The notes under the pieces: model-generated
What the model was told of the DNA's origin: nothing
Database searches by the model: none
What the model saw: only the letters and a program-made list of their open reading frames with translations
Assembly (NCBI GenBank): GCA_030737835.1
Contig: JAUJYN010000034.1
Span: 186,001-250,000, forward strand
DNA: 64,000 nucleotides
From: Acorus gramineus
Lineage: Eukaryota; Streptophyta; Magnoliopsida; Acorales; Acoraceae
Reading direction: 5' to 3'
Translations under genes and position numbers: made by a program
Shown: positions 47,856-57,577 of the stretch, one piece after another
How positions within the stretch are numbered: the stretch's first letter is position 1
How the letters are laid out: each line of letters starts with the position of its first letter

Positions 47856-50473
47856 TGTTATATATGTGTCACTTTTAGCCTTCTGGTCACCTTTGGAACA
47901 TTCTGGCAGTTTTTCAACTTTTTCTTTTCTCGATCGGAACCGCTAAAATTGTGGACTTTTAGCAATCATCATGAGCTTGAGAACTCCGATTGAAAATCTA
48001 ACTGCACATTATGTGTCCTGGTGCCATTTCAAACCACTCTAAAAAATTTCATCGAATTCCGGTAACGTTCAGAATTTGGCAGTTCCGAATTGTATCCGGG
48101 TTTTGACCAAGTGGGAATGTCAAAGGGGGGCTTGACCAAGTCAAAGATGACTTTGACCAAGTCAAGTTTGACCATTGACTTGGTCAAATGGTTTTGTTTT
48201 TTTGTGTGGTTGGGTTGACTCAAAGTCAAACACCAAAAAGTGCCCTAAGTGTGTGTGTGTGTGAGTGTGTGAGTGTGTGTGTGTGTGTGTGTGTGCCCTA
48301 ACATGGGCGTCCCCCTTCTTCTTTCCTCTTCTCATCTTCTCTCACACACACAAAATCAAATAAATCCATCTTCCCTTCTCTTTATTTCCCCCATTAGAGG
48401 TAGTAGGAGGAGTTGAAATAGAAAGTCATTGAAGGGAAAAAGAAAGGTAGGGTTCCGATCTACCTTTCCATGGTTTTGTTTTGCCTTCCCCTTTGTTGAC
48501 CTCCCTCTCATGGCTTCTCATAACCCCTGTTTTCAGCCATTGTTAGGGCTGAGAGTGGCTGAGGTGGTGGTGGTCTTGGTGGTGGCGATTTGGTGTGCAA
48601 AGGGCACCCGAGTCCCCTCCCTTGCTCTTCCTCTCTTTGGGTAGGTCCTTCTCCTCCCTATGCTTGTTAAAATGTTTGATTAGGGTTTATAAATGGTTAT
48701 GCATGCTATGCATGGGTGTTAGGGGGTGTGGGAGGGTTGAGGAGGGGGGTGGAAGGGACTCGGACGCGCATGCAGAGTCATCCGCGCGCGCGCGCGCGCA
48801 GACGGGCGAGCTGGCAGGCACGCGCGCGTACGCGCAGACGCGCGGGGTGCTGCGCGGGTGCGCAGTGCGCGCGGGTACGCGCTGGCTGGGGGCGCGGTGC
48901 ACGCGGGCGCGCCAAGCGTGCGCGCGCGCGCGGCAGCGCGTCTGGGCACGCGGGCAGGGGCTAAGTAGTGCGCCTAGGGTGCAGGGGCGCGGCAGTGCGC
49001 CTGGGGTGCAGGGGCGCGTGCGGGCGTGCGCATTCGTGCGTGCGCGTGCGGGGGGCCATGCGTATGGCTGCCCGAGGGTTCGGGAGGGTGTCGGGGCACT
49101 CAGACTCGCGTGCGTACGCGCGTGCTCGCGGGCCCGTATGCATGCTTGTCCGAGTGTTGGGTATTTCTAGTAAATATCTTATGTATTTGTGTAGTTTACT
49201 CACCATATTGAATGCCCATGTCTTGCAGATCTTGACGGACGGTCACGCAACGACCCAGGTTTCGGTGAGTGGGACAATCCAACCCAGTAGGGAGGCGTTC
49301 GATGCACGTAGGCGTGCATTGCCCTCCCCTGGGGCACCATAATTGCATATTAACTAGTAACAAATGTAAAACTATGCATGCATGATTAATATGATGTATC
49401 CATGCCACCTTAGACTTGTATGCTAGGGATATGCACCCTTATATGATGTATAGAGGCCTATGCATTCCTAGACACCATGCCCCGAACTATGTATGTTTCC
49501 CATCTAGTTTAATCTAATTAAATCAAAATGAGAGCATATAGTTACAAGCATGCCTTAGAGAATATTATAACCTTGTTGTTATAATATATGTTTCCCCGCA
49601 TCTGAGTTATGCGCCCTGGAGGAATTCATGAGAATTCATGACATTATTAGCATTACAAATCGGTGTCGACGGATCCAAGAGGATCGTATCCGTGTGAGTA
49701 GGTTGTCTTCTCCTTTTGGTTGGATCCGATGTAGGGACTCCCCGGCGTTGGCTGGCCTGACAGAGGGCTCTCGTCCGTAGGTACCTCCGATGCGTCGGAC
49801 TGTACTGATAGTGGGAGTATACCAGGTGGAGGCTACGAGGGTGGGAGAGGCTACCGGGTGGACCAGGGGTGGAGAGCGGTCTAGTATGCCCCAAGAGGCC
49901 CATGTCACCCCCCGGAAAGGGTGAGGGTGAGGGGGGTAGGTTGGCGATGAAACGACCCACTAGAATGTGTAGTTGCTCCCGTGTTAGGGGCTATAAATTA
50001 TATGAGGTTAATATGAATTGTGATGCATGGGTTGTGCTATTCACTGAGCGTGTGGCTCACCCCTCACATATATTTTTCTCCAGTTATATCTGAGTCGGAT
50101 CTGAAGGAGGAGCTCCCCGAGGCACATCAGCAGTAGCGGAGTAGCGTCACGTTCTGCGAGTGAGAGGCCATCAGCATCCCCTTCTTGATTGTATGTATTG
50201 TATTCCGTGCTTGGGCACATACTTGTATTTGGATGTCATTGTGTATATTGGCTCTCACAGGACAATTGATTATGTATCGGGTCTGTAATATGTCTTTGAA
50301 TTACAGATTCAGTCGTTTAAAGCTTCCGCTATTTGTATATATTATGTCAGCTACACTTTTGTCTGTGTTGTCATTTTCGATGTTGTTTAGAGTATTTTAT
50401 TGATCTCCTGTATAGACTGCTGATATTATATATATTTGCCACGCATCTGGGACGGTCGCTCTGTGGCGTGACA
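47856..50473 (+). mobile_element. Type A solo LTR, sense on plus, TSD GGGGT
   Basis: Begins TGTTATATATG at 47856 and ends GTGGCGTGACA at 50473 (2618 bp, shorter than other copies), with GGGGT at 47851-47855 and 50474-50478. Order: U3, W-box cluster (48075-48235), (GT)n (48246-48295), acceptor-like TTTTCAG at about 48536, donor GTAGGT at 48641, GC-rich block, micro-exon 49229-49264, GAATTC block, one hairpin unit (about 49915-49970), acceptor TTTCTCCAG ending at 50083. It lacks the 110-bp module, which partly explains its shorter length. Confidence 0.93.
49229..49264 (+). other. Predicted 36-nt micro-exon in type A LTR
   Basis: Sits between TTGCAG and GTGAGT. All six type A copies on the minus strand (5157-5192, 7163-7198, 15056-15091, 19626-19661, 23637-23672, 29746-29781) have exactly 36 nt between AG and GTGAGT. 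Here the upstream donor (48641) would give a 588-bp intron, and the downstream acceptor (50083) an 819-bp intron. A 36-nt exon keeps the reading frame, but I cannot show that it is translated. Confidence 0.6.
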
Positions 50474-50760
50474 GGGGTCAGGTTACCAAAGGTCACTACA
50501 TTCACCAAAATATCTTGACACTATTCCACTCACCAAACCAGGAACTCTCAAAACCCGGATAGAGTTTGAAACTGCATATTTTTCAAAACGTTATTGGAAT
50601 TCAACGAAATTTTTATGGGTGGTACAAAACAATATCAGGACCCATAATATGCAGTTAGATTTTAAATCGAAGTACTCCAACTCCCACAAGTGGCTAAAAG
50701 CTAAACTTTTAGCGACTCCGATCGAAAAAAAATAAGGCTCCAAATGACACAGGCATAACA

Positions 50761-50921
50761 CTGAAGATCCTGACGCAGAGTGTTGGTATTTACTGCCATT
50801 TCTGATCTCCCCTAATATGAATCGACTCACAGTTAGAATGTATCCTACATGTATGCAAGCTTAATGCCTCCTATTCCTATTCCTTATCCCTAACAGGAAA
50901 ACCTAGGCTCTAATACCATTT
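50761..50921 (-). repeat. Short internal piece with initiator-Met-type primer site
   Basis: The 161 bp lie between the type X LTR end and an LTR start TGTAACGCCCCC (50922). On the minus strand TGGTATTAGAGCC (50906-50918) is an initiator-Met-type primer site with one change. The rest of the interior, including any purine tract, is missing. No coding sequence. Confidence 0.65.
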
Positions 50922-52990
50922 TGTAACGCCCCCGTACCCATTATCCTTAATTAAGGCATGCGATATGTCACGCCCCAGGGCGGCCATCCCCGAGATGTGG
51001 CAATAATAAAATATCAGCTATCAATACCTGAGGTCAATAAAGACTCCAACAACAACACACAAGGTGGCAAGGCAAGGATAATGATAACTGACTGAAAAGC
51101 GGAAGCATAATACATAAACAATGTCTGTAAACCAAAAAAATTATTACAGACTCGAATACACAATCACTGTCCTGTGAGAGCCAAGTCTAGACCAAAGAAA
51201 ATACAACCTGTGTCACATGCACGATTTACAATACATACAATGACTCTAGGACTGCTGACAGCCTCGCACTCGCCACCCGCCGGAAGAACGCTCCACGCCC
51301 ATAAGACCACGCCACAGGAAAGCTCCAGCTCCACGCCCAACACTGCCCTGAAAAGAAACAGTATGCGAGGGGTGAGCTACAAGCTCAGTGAGTGGCTAGA
51401 AACCAATCACCATACAACAGTTCAATACTAAAGCAATTTCCTTTCAAGGAAAACATGGGTAGAAACCCAATGGATAACAAGGTCACGCGGCGGCGCGACC
51501 AACCTCACCCTCACCCTCACTCCCGGAGGGAGACTCTTGGGACTTTTAGGGAGAGACCATACCGTTGGTCGAGGAGACCCGGGATTACTGGTCTACGCAA
51601 CACTACTGGATCATCAACCTCAAGATAACTTCCCAACGATGTCTTTGAACATCGATACGAGACCGGACCCAACAACTATGGGAACGGACGAACAACGAAT
51701 GGGTCACAAGGCGATGTGTCTTCACCTCATCCTCACCCTCACTCCCGGAGGGAGACTCTTGGGACTTTTGGAAGAGACTTAGACTGCTCTACACCCTTGG
51801 TCCACCGGTAGCCCTTTCCCCGGGTAGTCACTACCTGGTATACTCCCACGATCAGTACGCTTCCGAACGCCTCGGTGGTACCTACGGATGAGAGCCCTCT
51901 GTCAGGACAGCTTTTTCAATGCCGGGAAGTTCCTACATCGGATCCAACGAAGGGGAGAACGATTCCACGCTCGCAATATCATTCGTTAACCCTCTCCCGG
52001 GTAGCCTCTACCTGGTACACTCCCACGATCAGTACACTCCCGAACGCATCGGTGGTACCTACGGATGGGAGCCCTCTGTCAGGACAGCTACAACCCGGGC
52101 CTCTTCAACACGGACGACATTGGGAGTAAACATTCCATGTTCGTAAAGCGAACCCAATGGAAAACAATTACTCTCGATAATCACTTATCGAGATATCGAA
52201 TACTACTGTACTCCCACACCGTTGCGTCGCTCAGACACAAAGGGGGTTGCCTCTGCTCTCACGTAGAAATAATCCCAAGGCACATAACCCAACAGGCGGT
52301 TCATATACACGCCTAGCACGGGTAGGCCTAGCTTAATGCCCCACTACCGGTTTAACAATCCGATAAGATAATGAATTCTCCTGAATTCCAAACGAGTGCA
52401 TCGCTCGGATGCACGGGGCGATTACATCACTAGCGCTCTAACTAATAAGGTACAACCCGACAGCGGGTCATACCCACGCCTATTTCAGATAGGCCTATCA
52501 GTTTTTAACATGCGCATATAAATATATCCAGGAGAATTTTATATCTAGCTATGTGCATGAACCATATGCACAATCATCTAATAATTATAGGGACACTCCC
52601 TAACATGGATTTACATCATAATAAATCATACAACATGCATACATGGTCATTAATCACATAAGCACACAAGGCCTAACTTAAACATGCGTTGGATATCACC
52701 AACTTAAAAGAAAGGGTCAAGCGCGATCTCGCGCACTAACAGGAGCGTGCCAATATTCCAAACAAACCTGAGTAGAGTATAAAATCGCATCTACTTACTC
52801 AGTTCGTTCAGAGGGAGAGGGCGAGAGAGATCATCATCTCATGAAACTGGTCATAGCTTTGCCCCATTAGCATGGGCGCAACAACTACACCACGCCCTCG
52901 AGTCTTATCGTAAGGGAATATTAGGCAGGTGCCCGTTATTAACCCAGACTTAATTATACTGAATATTCCAACTAGTATGGTGGGAATAGT
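50922..52990 (-). repeat. Type C LTR, partial, with inserted type B-like segment
   Basis: Starts TGTAACGCCCCCGTACCC at 50922. At 50966 a type B-like LTR begins (TGTCACGCCCC) and can be followed to about 52195 with its hairpin sets (51480-51540, 51735-51765). It then passes into sequence unlike A or B but with the same layout, for example GAATTCTCCTGAATTC near 52373. No target duplication was found for the type B-like part, so this may be a truncated insertion or a chimera. The stretch 52200-52990 has no coding signal. Confidence 0.55.
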
Positions 52991-53482
52991 TGTTGTGCCT
53001 GTGTCATTTGGAGCACTCTGATTGAAAATTTGGCTACATAATTTTTTTTCCTCGAAGTTATGTATTTCCAATTTGGTATTTGGATTTGATTTTGTTAAAA
53101 TCCAAGATGAAGAGGTTTAAATATGATTTTATTATGAGATGTCCAGTTTTGAGTTAGCTTTCGTACATAAGTGGAATTAGATCAACTGGATTCTTGTAGT
53201 AAAAGTTATGGGTATTTTACCAAGTATACCCCGGGGAGGGAAATTCTGGCAGCAGCCCTGTTCTATGTTTAGCTCTAATTTCAGAATAGCTGGAGAGATT
53301 ATTTGATATTGGCATAAACATGAAAGTTGTAGATAATCTTCTTAGCTTTCCAACGGACTTAGAATTGTGCAATACGGATCTGTATTGCGGAAGTTAGTGC
53401 TGTTCTAGTGAAGCATGCGCAGAATTTCTGGTCAAGGGCGACTTAGTCATTTCATCCCTTTTAGATATTTGTGTGCAACAAA

Positions 53483-53526
<44 letters not shown>

Positions 53527-53977
53527 TCACTCCCACGTCTAAATTTTGGCCTCTCTTTCTCTCTTTTTCAAGCCCCCCCAAGGTGTTTGTGAAAATGTCC
53601 CAAAGAGAAGGAGAAGGTGGAGGAGGAAGTGATGGTGAATCTTTGTGTAAGTGTTGTTGTTGTTGTTTGTCCTCCTCTCTCAAGCTCCCTTTTCTCATGA
53701 TCCCCCCCACCTGATTTTCAGCCAAGGAGGAGGCTGAGGAGAGGCCGAAGAGGTGGTGGTGGTTGAGGTGGCCGTGGGCGCATCAAGAGCCCCGCATCTC
53801 CCCCTTTCCGTTTCCCTCTTTTGGTAAGTTCTCTTACCCTTCTTTTTGATTTGTAAGGGCTGTTGGGATGGTTGGAAAAGTCATGCATGCCATGCATAGG
53901 GGTTAGAGTGTATGTGAGGGGTTAGGGTTGGCGGTGCGCGCGTTTGGGGTTTGTAAACACACAAAAAAAAAAAAAAA
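52991..53977 (+). repeat. Type B LTR, left part, cut by the Tat element
   Basis: Begins TGTTGTGCCTG at 52991 and follows the type B U3, a (CT)n run (53486-53522), the C/T-rich leader with TTTTCAG near 53720 and the donor GTAAGT at 53824. It stops shortly after GTGCGCGCG, where the Tat LTR starts. The remainder should lie beyond the right window edge. Confidence 0.8.
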
Positions 53978-54931
53978 TGTGCTAGGCCAAAACGGGCCTG
54001 TTGGGCCGGCCCACTTAACCCTGCCCTGGCAGGAACGGCCCTGCCTAGGCAGGGACCAGGTCGGCCCTGCCAAGGCAGGGCCAAATAAAAAAAAAAAAAA
54101 AAAAAAAGAAAAAAGAAAAGAAAAGAAAAGAAATAGTCAAAATTAATCAAATCAATAAATAAACAAAGAAAAAGTCAACAAAAAAAAAATTTCCTAACTA
54201 CCCACACCCCTAAAACTACCCATTACCTTTTATAACCACCCCTCCCTTCCTCTATAAATAGGAGGGAGGGGGAGAGAGAGAAGAAAAAAAAAGGAGGGAA
54301 GGAGGAAGAAAGGCAAGGAAAAAAAAAGGCCTAAGGGAGAGAAGGAAGAAAGCCAAAGCAAGAAGAAGAAGAAGAAGAAGAAGGGTGGGGAAAAATCCAA
54401 GGGAGAGATATACAAACTCTCCCTCGATTCCACCTTATTCTTGAAGAATCCACCAAAAGAAGAAGAAGTCAAGAAAGCCAAAGAAGAAGAAAAAGAAAAG
54501 TGTGGAGAAAATCCAAGGGAGAGAAATACTAACTCTCCCTCGATTCCACCTTCTTCTTGAAGAATATCTTCACTTTGTTCACGAAGGAGAAAGTCCAGAG
54601 AAGGGAAGATCAAGAAAAAGCGGCTTCAAATCAAAAGTTCAAAAAATCCAAGAAGGGTGAAGAACAAAGCACCGCTGGTCCTAAACAACAAGGCTCAAAC
54701 TCAAAAGGCCCAAAGGATCACGCACCGCAAGTCTCTTCATCTTCCTTTTAAATTTTCACAAACTTGTAAAAATCTCTGAAGTTGTAATTCTCGAGACACT
54801 CTTCAAAGGAGACCGAGGATCAGAGGATTAAAAGATCGAGTTGTACCCACGTCACCCTTTTTATGTATTGATTTGCTCTCCGAGCATATCATCATCTTTA
54901 AAATTTGTAAGGGACATTTTTGTTCGCTACA
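53978..54931 (+). repeat. 5' LTR of the Tat element
   Basis: Starts probably at TGTGCTAGG (53978), after a poly-A run that makes the exact edge uncertain, and ends TTCGCTACA at 54931. It contains three palindromes of the CCCTGCC..GGCAGGG type (54019-54034, 54039-54054, 54065-54080), poly-A tracts, a TATA box TATAAATA (54253-54260) and GA-rich leader sequence. A block is duplicated (54394-54449 and 54511-54566), each copy with GGGAGAG/CTCTCCC arms. Confidence 0.75.
54253..54260 (+). promoter_or_regulatory. TATA box of the Tat LTR
   Basis: TATAAATA set between C/T-rich and G/A-rich sequence. Transcription would start near 54285-54295, giving a leader of about 740 bp before gag. Confidence 0.7.
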
Positions 54932-54937
54932 GATTTT

Positions 54938-54956
54938 TGGCACGCCCGGTGGGACC
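54938..54956 (+). other. Primer binding site of the Tat element
   Basis: TGGCACGCCCGGTGGGACC lies six bases after the LTR end. Position and the TGG start fit a tRNA primer site; I could not assign the tRNA from sequence alone. Confidence 0.7.
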
Positions 54957-55026
54957 ATCATCTCCTCTCATCCCTCATTTCCGTCAAGCTCGAACTTCCT
55001 TCTTCTAAGGTGTTCGAAGTACAACC

Positions 55027-56463
55027 ATGGCCGAAGCCAACACCAACGTCATTCCTGCAAGCGAAACGCCTCTTGTTGACCCTACTTCACTTCAACAAGG
55101 AGGTTTGGAAAATCTTTTCCAGGAGGCGCACGATGCAATACCAGTCACCACTCCTGGCATGCGCGTCTACACTAGGCGAGCTAGAGCTACGACATCAACC
55201 CTCGTTCCAGAAATGGAAGACGAAGGTACGATGAAGAATGCCAATAATGCAACAGCACAGGAGGTACATGACGATTCAAATGATCTTGGTGCTCATGTTC
55301 GAGTATCGCGTACCGAAGATGAAGTGGAGACTGTAATTCGTCGTAATTACATCTCCGATGACGACGCCAACGCCAGATCCGATGGGCTCACGCCGGGGGC
55401 AAGGCGCACTCACAACCATCCCTCGATGTCCAAACTCGAGGAGCAAATTAAGCAGCTCAATCAATCCATGGCGCAGATGGCTCAGATGATGATGGAGAAG
55501 GACCGTCAAATTAGCATTCTTCTCCAAAAATCGGGCTCGAAGGATGATACCGGCGTCTCGAATCAGATACCTGTGTCACCAAATGCTGTCCCTGCATCAA
55601 CTTTGCCCATTGAGCAATCGATGGTCATTCCTCCAACGACAGTTCTCGCGGCGTCTCAAGCTTCAGTTGCTCCGGCTATGACTGTACAACAATTACAGTC
55701 ATTAGTGGCAGACATGGTCCGCACTCAAAATGGTGGATATGTCCAATCTTCAGCAGGATATTCAAAGCCGTACACTCAACGTATCCAGCAGCTCCGCTTT
55801 CCATCGGGATACCAACCACCAAAATTTCAGCATTTTGATGGGAAGGGCAATCCAAAACAACACATTGCCCATTTCATCGAAACCTGCAACAATGCTGGCA
55901 CTTATGGCGACTTGATGGTGAAGCAATTCGTGCGCTCCCTAAAGGGGAATGCATTCGATTGGTACGTCGATCTTTTGCCCGCATCAATCGACAGTTGGGA
56001 GGCTTTAGAACGAGAATTTCTCACTCGCTTCTATAGCACTCGCCGTACTGTCAGCATGGTGGAGTTGGCTGCAGTTAAACAACGCAAGGAAGAATCGGTG
56101 ATCGATTACATTGACCGGTGGAGGAATCTTGCTCTTAATTCGCGAGATCGATTGTCAGAAACTTCAGCAATCGAAATGTGCATCCAAGGCATGCATTGGG
56201 GCCTTCTCTATATTCTCAAGGGAATCAAACCTCATACCTTTGAAGAATTGGCTACTCGAGCGCACGATATGGAGATTAGCCTGGCCACTCACGGAGACTT
56301 CAAGCCGAAGGACTTTGCAAAAGATGACAAAGACAAAGCATCTGCGCCTAAGAAGAAGCATGTGAATGTCGTCAATATCGCGTCTTCCTCAAAACCATGG
56401 GGGACGAGTGGTGCAGCAGAAAATTTGATCCAGGCTCCTCTCATAAGAAAGCGCCACGAATGA
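55027..56463 (+). CDS. gag: Tat gag protein, N-terminal and capsid part
   Basis: 478 codons from ATG 55027. The first half is low in conservation, with a likely coiled coil around residues 137-165 (MSKLEEQIKQLNQSMAQM, MMMEKDRQISILLQK). The retrotransposon gag domain follows at about residues 255-415: PPKFQHFDGKGNPKQHIAHF, FVRSLKGNAFDWYVDL, EREFLTRFYS and KQRKEESVIDYIDRWRNL. It packages element RNA into virus-like particles in the cytoplasm. The frame ends at 56461-56463, while typical Tat gag continues in sequence that here lies in another frame (56397 onward), so a frameshift near 56400-56460 truncates it. Confidence 0.88.
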   Translation: MAEANTNVIPASETPLVDPTSLQQGGLENLFQEAHDAIPVTTPGMRVYTRRARATTSTLVPEMEDEGTMKNANNATAQEVHDDSNDLGAHVRVSRTEDEVETVIRRNYISDDDANARSDGLTPGARRTHNHPSMSKLEEQIKQLNQSMAQMAQMMMEKDRQISILLQKSGSKDDTGVSNQIPVSPNAVPASTLPIEQSMVIPPTTVLAASQASVAPAMTVQQLQSLVADMVRTQNGGYVQSSAGYSKPYTQRIQQLRFPSGYQPPKFQHFDGKGNPKQHIAHFIETCNNAGTYGDLMVKQFVRSLKGNAFDWYVDLLPASIDSWEALEREFLTRFYSTRRTVSMVELAAVKQRKEESVIDYIDRWRNLALNSRDRLSETSAIEMCIQGMHWGLLYILKGIKPHTFEELATRAHDMEISLATHGDFKPKDFAKDDKDKASAPKKKHVNVVNIASSSKPWGTSGAAENLIQAPLIRKRHE

Positions 56464-57577
56464 CCCTTGAAGAACTTAAAGCCAAGGTGTACCCTTTCCC
56501 AGACTCCGAAGTCTCCGCTATGTTCGATCAGTTACTCAAAGAGAAGATGATTGAACTCCCCGAGTCAAAGAGGCCTGAACAAGCAGATCGTGTCAATGAC
56601 CTGCTATACTGCAAATATCATAGGGTAGTTAGCCACCCCATTGAGCAATGCTTCGTGTTCAAAGAGAAGGTGATGGATCTTGCACGTCAGGGAAAAATTG
56701 AGCTTGACTTGGGAGATGTCGCATCAGCAAATACACATCAGTCTCCTTCGGTTTCTTCTCATCTGTTCAAATCCCAAAGGAGCTTGATCCACCAAAGCCA
56801 TTGCCGACTTGTAATTGCACACATGCTCGTATGCGATATGATCCACATCTGGAACGCATTTCTCGGGATGAATATCAAGTTTCAGCATTCGGGAGGAATA
56901 CACACCGTCTCAAGATTGACGAAAGAACTCTTAAAGAAGAAGAATATTTCAGAAGGCTTTGCCCCAAATGCTCCATCTCTCCCTGCTCGAGCTGCTTCAG
57001 GGGAGAGTTGTTTCCTCTTAACACTGATGTCACTCCTATGCCAGAACCAGAAGTACATCCTGCCCCTGATGGGTGGGGAGGCGAAGCATTGGAATCCCAA
57101 ACTCCAAGGGAGGGAGACCTTATCGACAAAGAAGGATGGACTATGAAGATGCGCAATGAGGAGTCGTGTTTCCCAGATCCCCAAGTAAGGAGGATGGCTA
57201 CAAGGCAAATATCCAAAGCAACCCAGACAGACCCTGCAGATCTTATTGAAAAGAATCTCCCGGGTCCACCTACTCTGGCAAATTCTATTGAAGCCGACGC
57301 CCTTGAAACACTCCCTCCTTCCAGTTCTTCTTCAACCTCTCCCACGGAGACTTGCTATATGGTGGAGGTCCATGATTCAGAAATAAAGAGCGTTGAAATG
57401 CTCCCTACTACCTCTAGCTTGGCGGAGTCTTCCAAAGTTGACCATTCCGATGATGAAAAGGCCCTCGTCAGCCCACAAGCTACTGAAGATCATTCTGCTT
57501 CCTACCAGGAGGCTATTCTTCATCTACCTCTCAGAAGGAGCACGCCTCACCATGGCAGCAGTCTTGACCAACCCTGA
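56397..57577 (+). pseudogene. gag C-terminal and gag-protease linker, frameshifted
   Basis: Two overlapping frames continue gag. In frame 3, MTLEELKAKVYPFPDS, LKEKMIELPE and YCKYHRVVSHPIEQCF are typical of Tat gag; the last gives a C-x2-H-x4-H-x4-C zinc-knuckle-like motif at about 56607-56650. Near 56750 the reading moves to frame 2 (VQIPKELDPPKPLPTCNC, then SDEK-rich linker) and runs to 57577. Near 57540 the continuation moves back to frame 3 to enter pol. Each shift is a single-base-type change; I treat them as mutations, though programmed shifting at one site cannot be excluded. Confidence 0.72.

Larger units (their letters stand above)
47301..50760 (-). repeat. Type X LTR fragment into which element H inserted
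   Basis: A relative of types A and B: on plus it ends GACACAGGCATAACA (50760), and its C/T-rich leader (47380-47560) resembles that of type B. The predicted donor GTAAG (minus, near 47382) is kept. Its left part lies beyond element H, outside the window. It is interrupted by the type A solo LTR 47856-50473. A (GA)n tract lies at 47690-47733. Confidence 0.72.

Noticed and set aside
53881..54613. Minus-strand open frames across the Tat LTR
   Set aside because: They come from GA/CT-rich and poly-A tracts read in reverse and have low-complexity Ser/Leu/Phe content.
55276..55527. Antisense and alternate frames inside Tat gag and pol, for example 56875-57345, 57978-58268, 59109-59369 and 61119-61523
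   Set aside because: They are shadows of the coding frame without domain content of their own.
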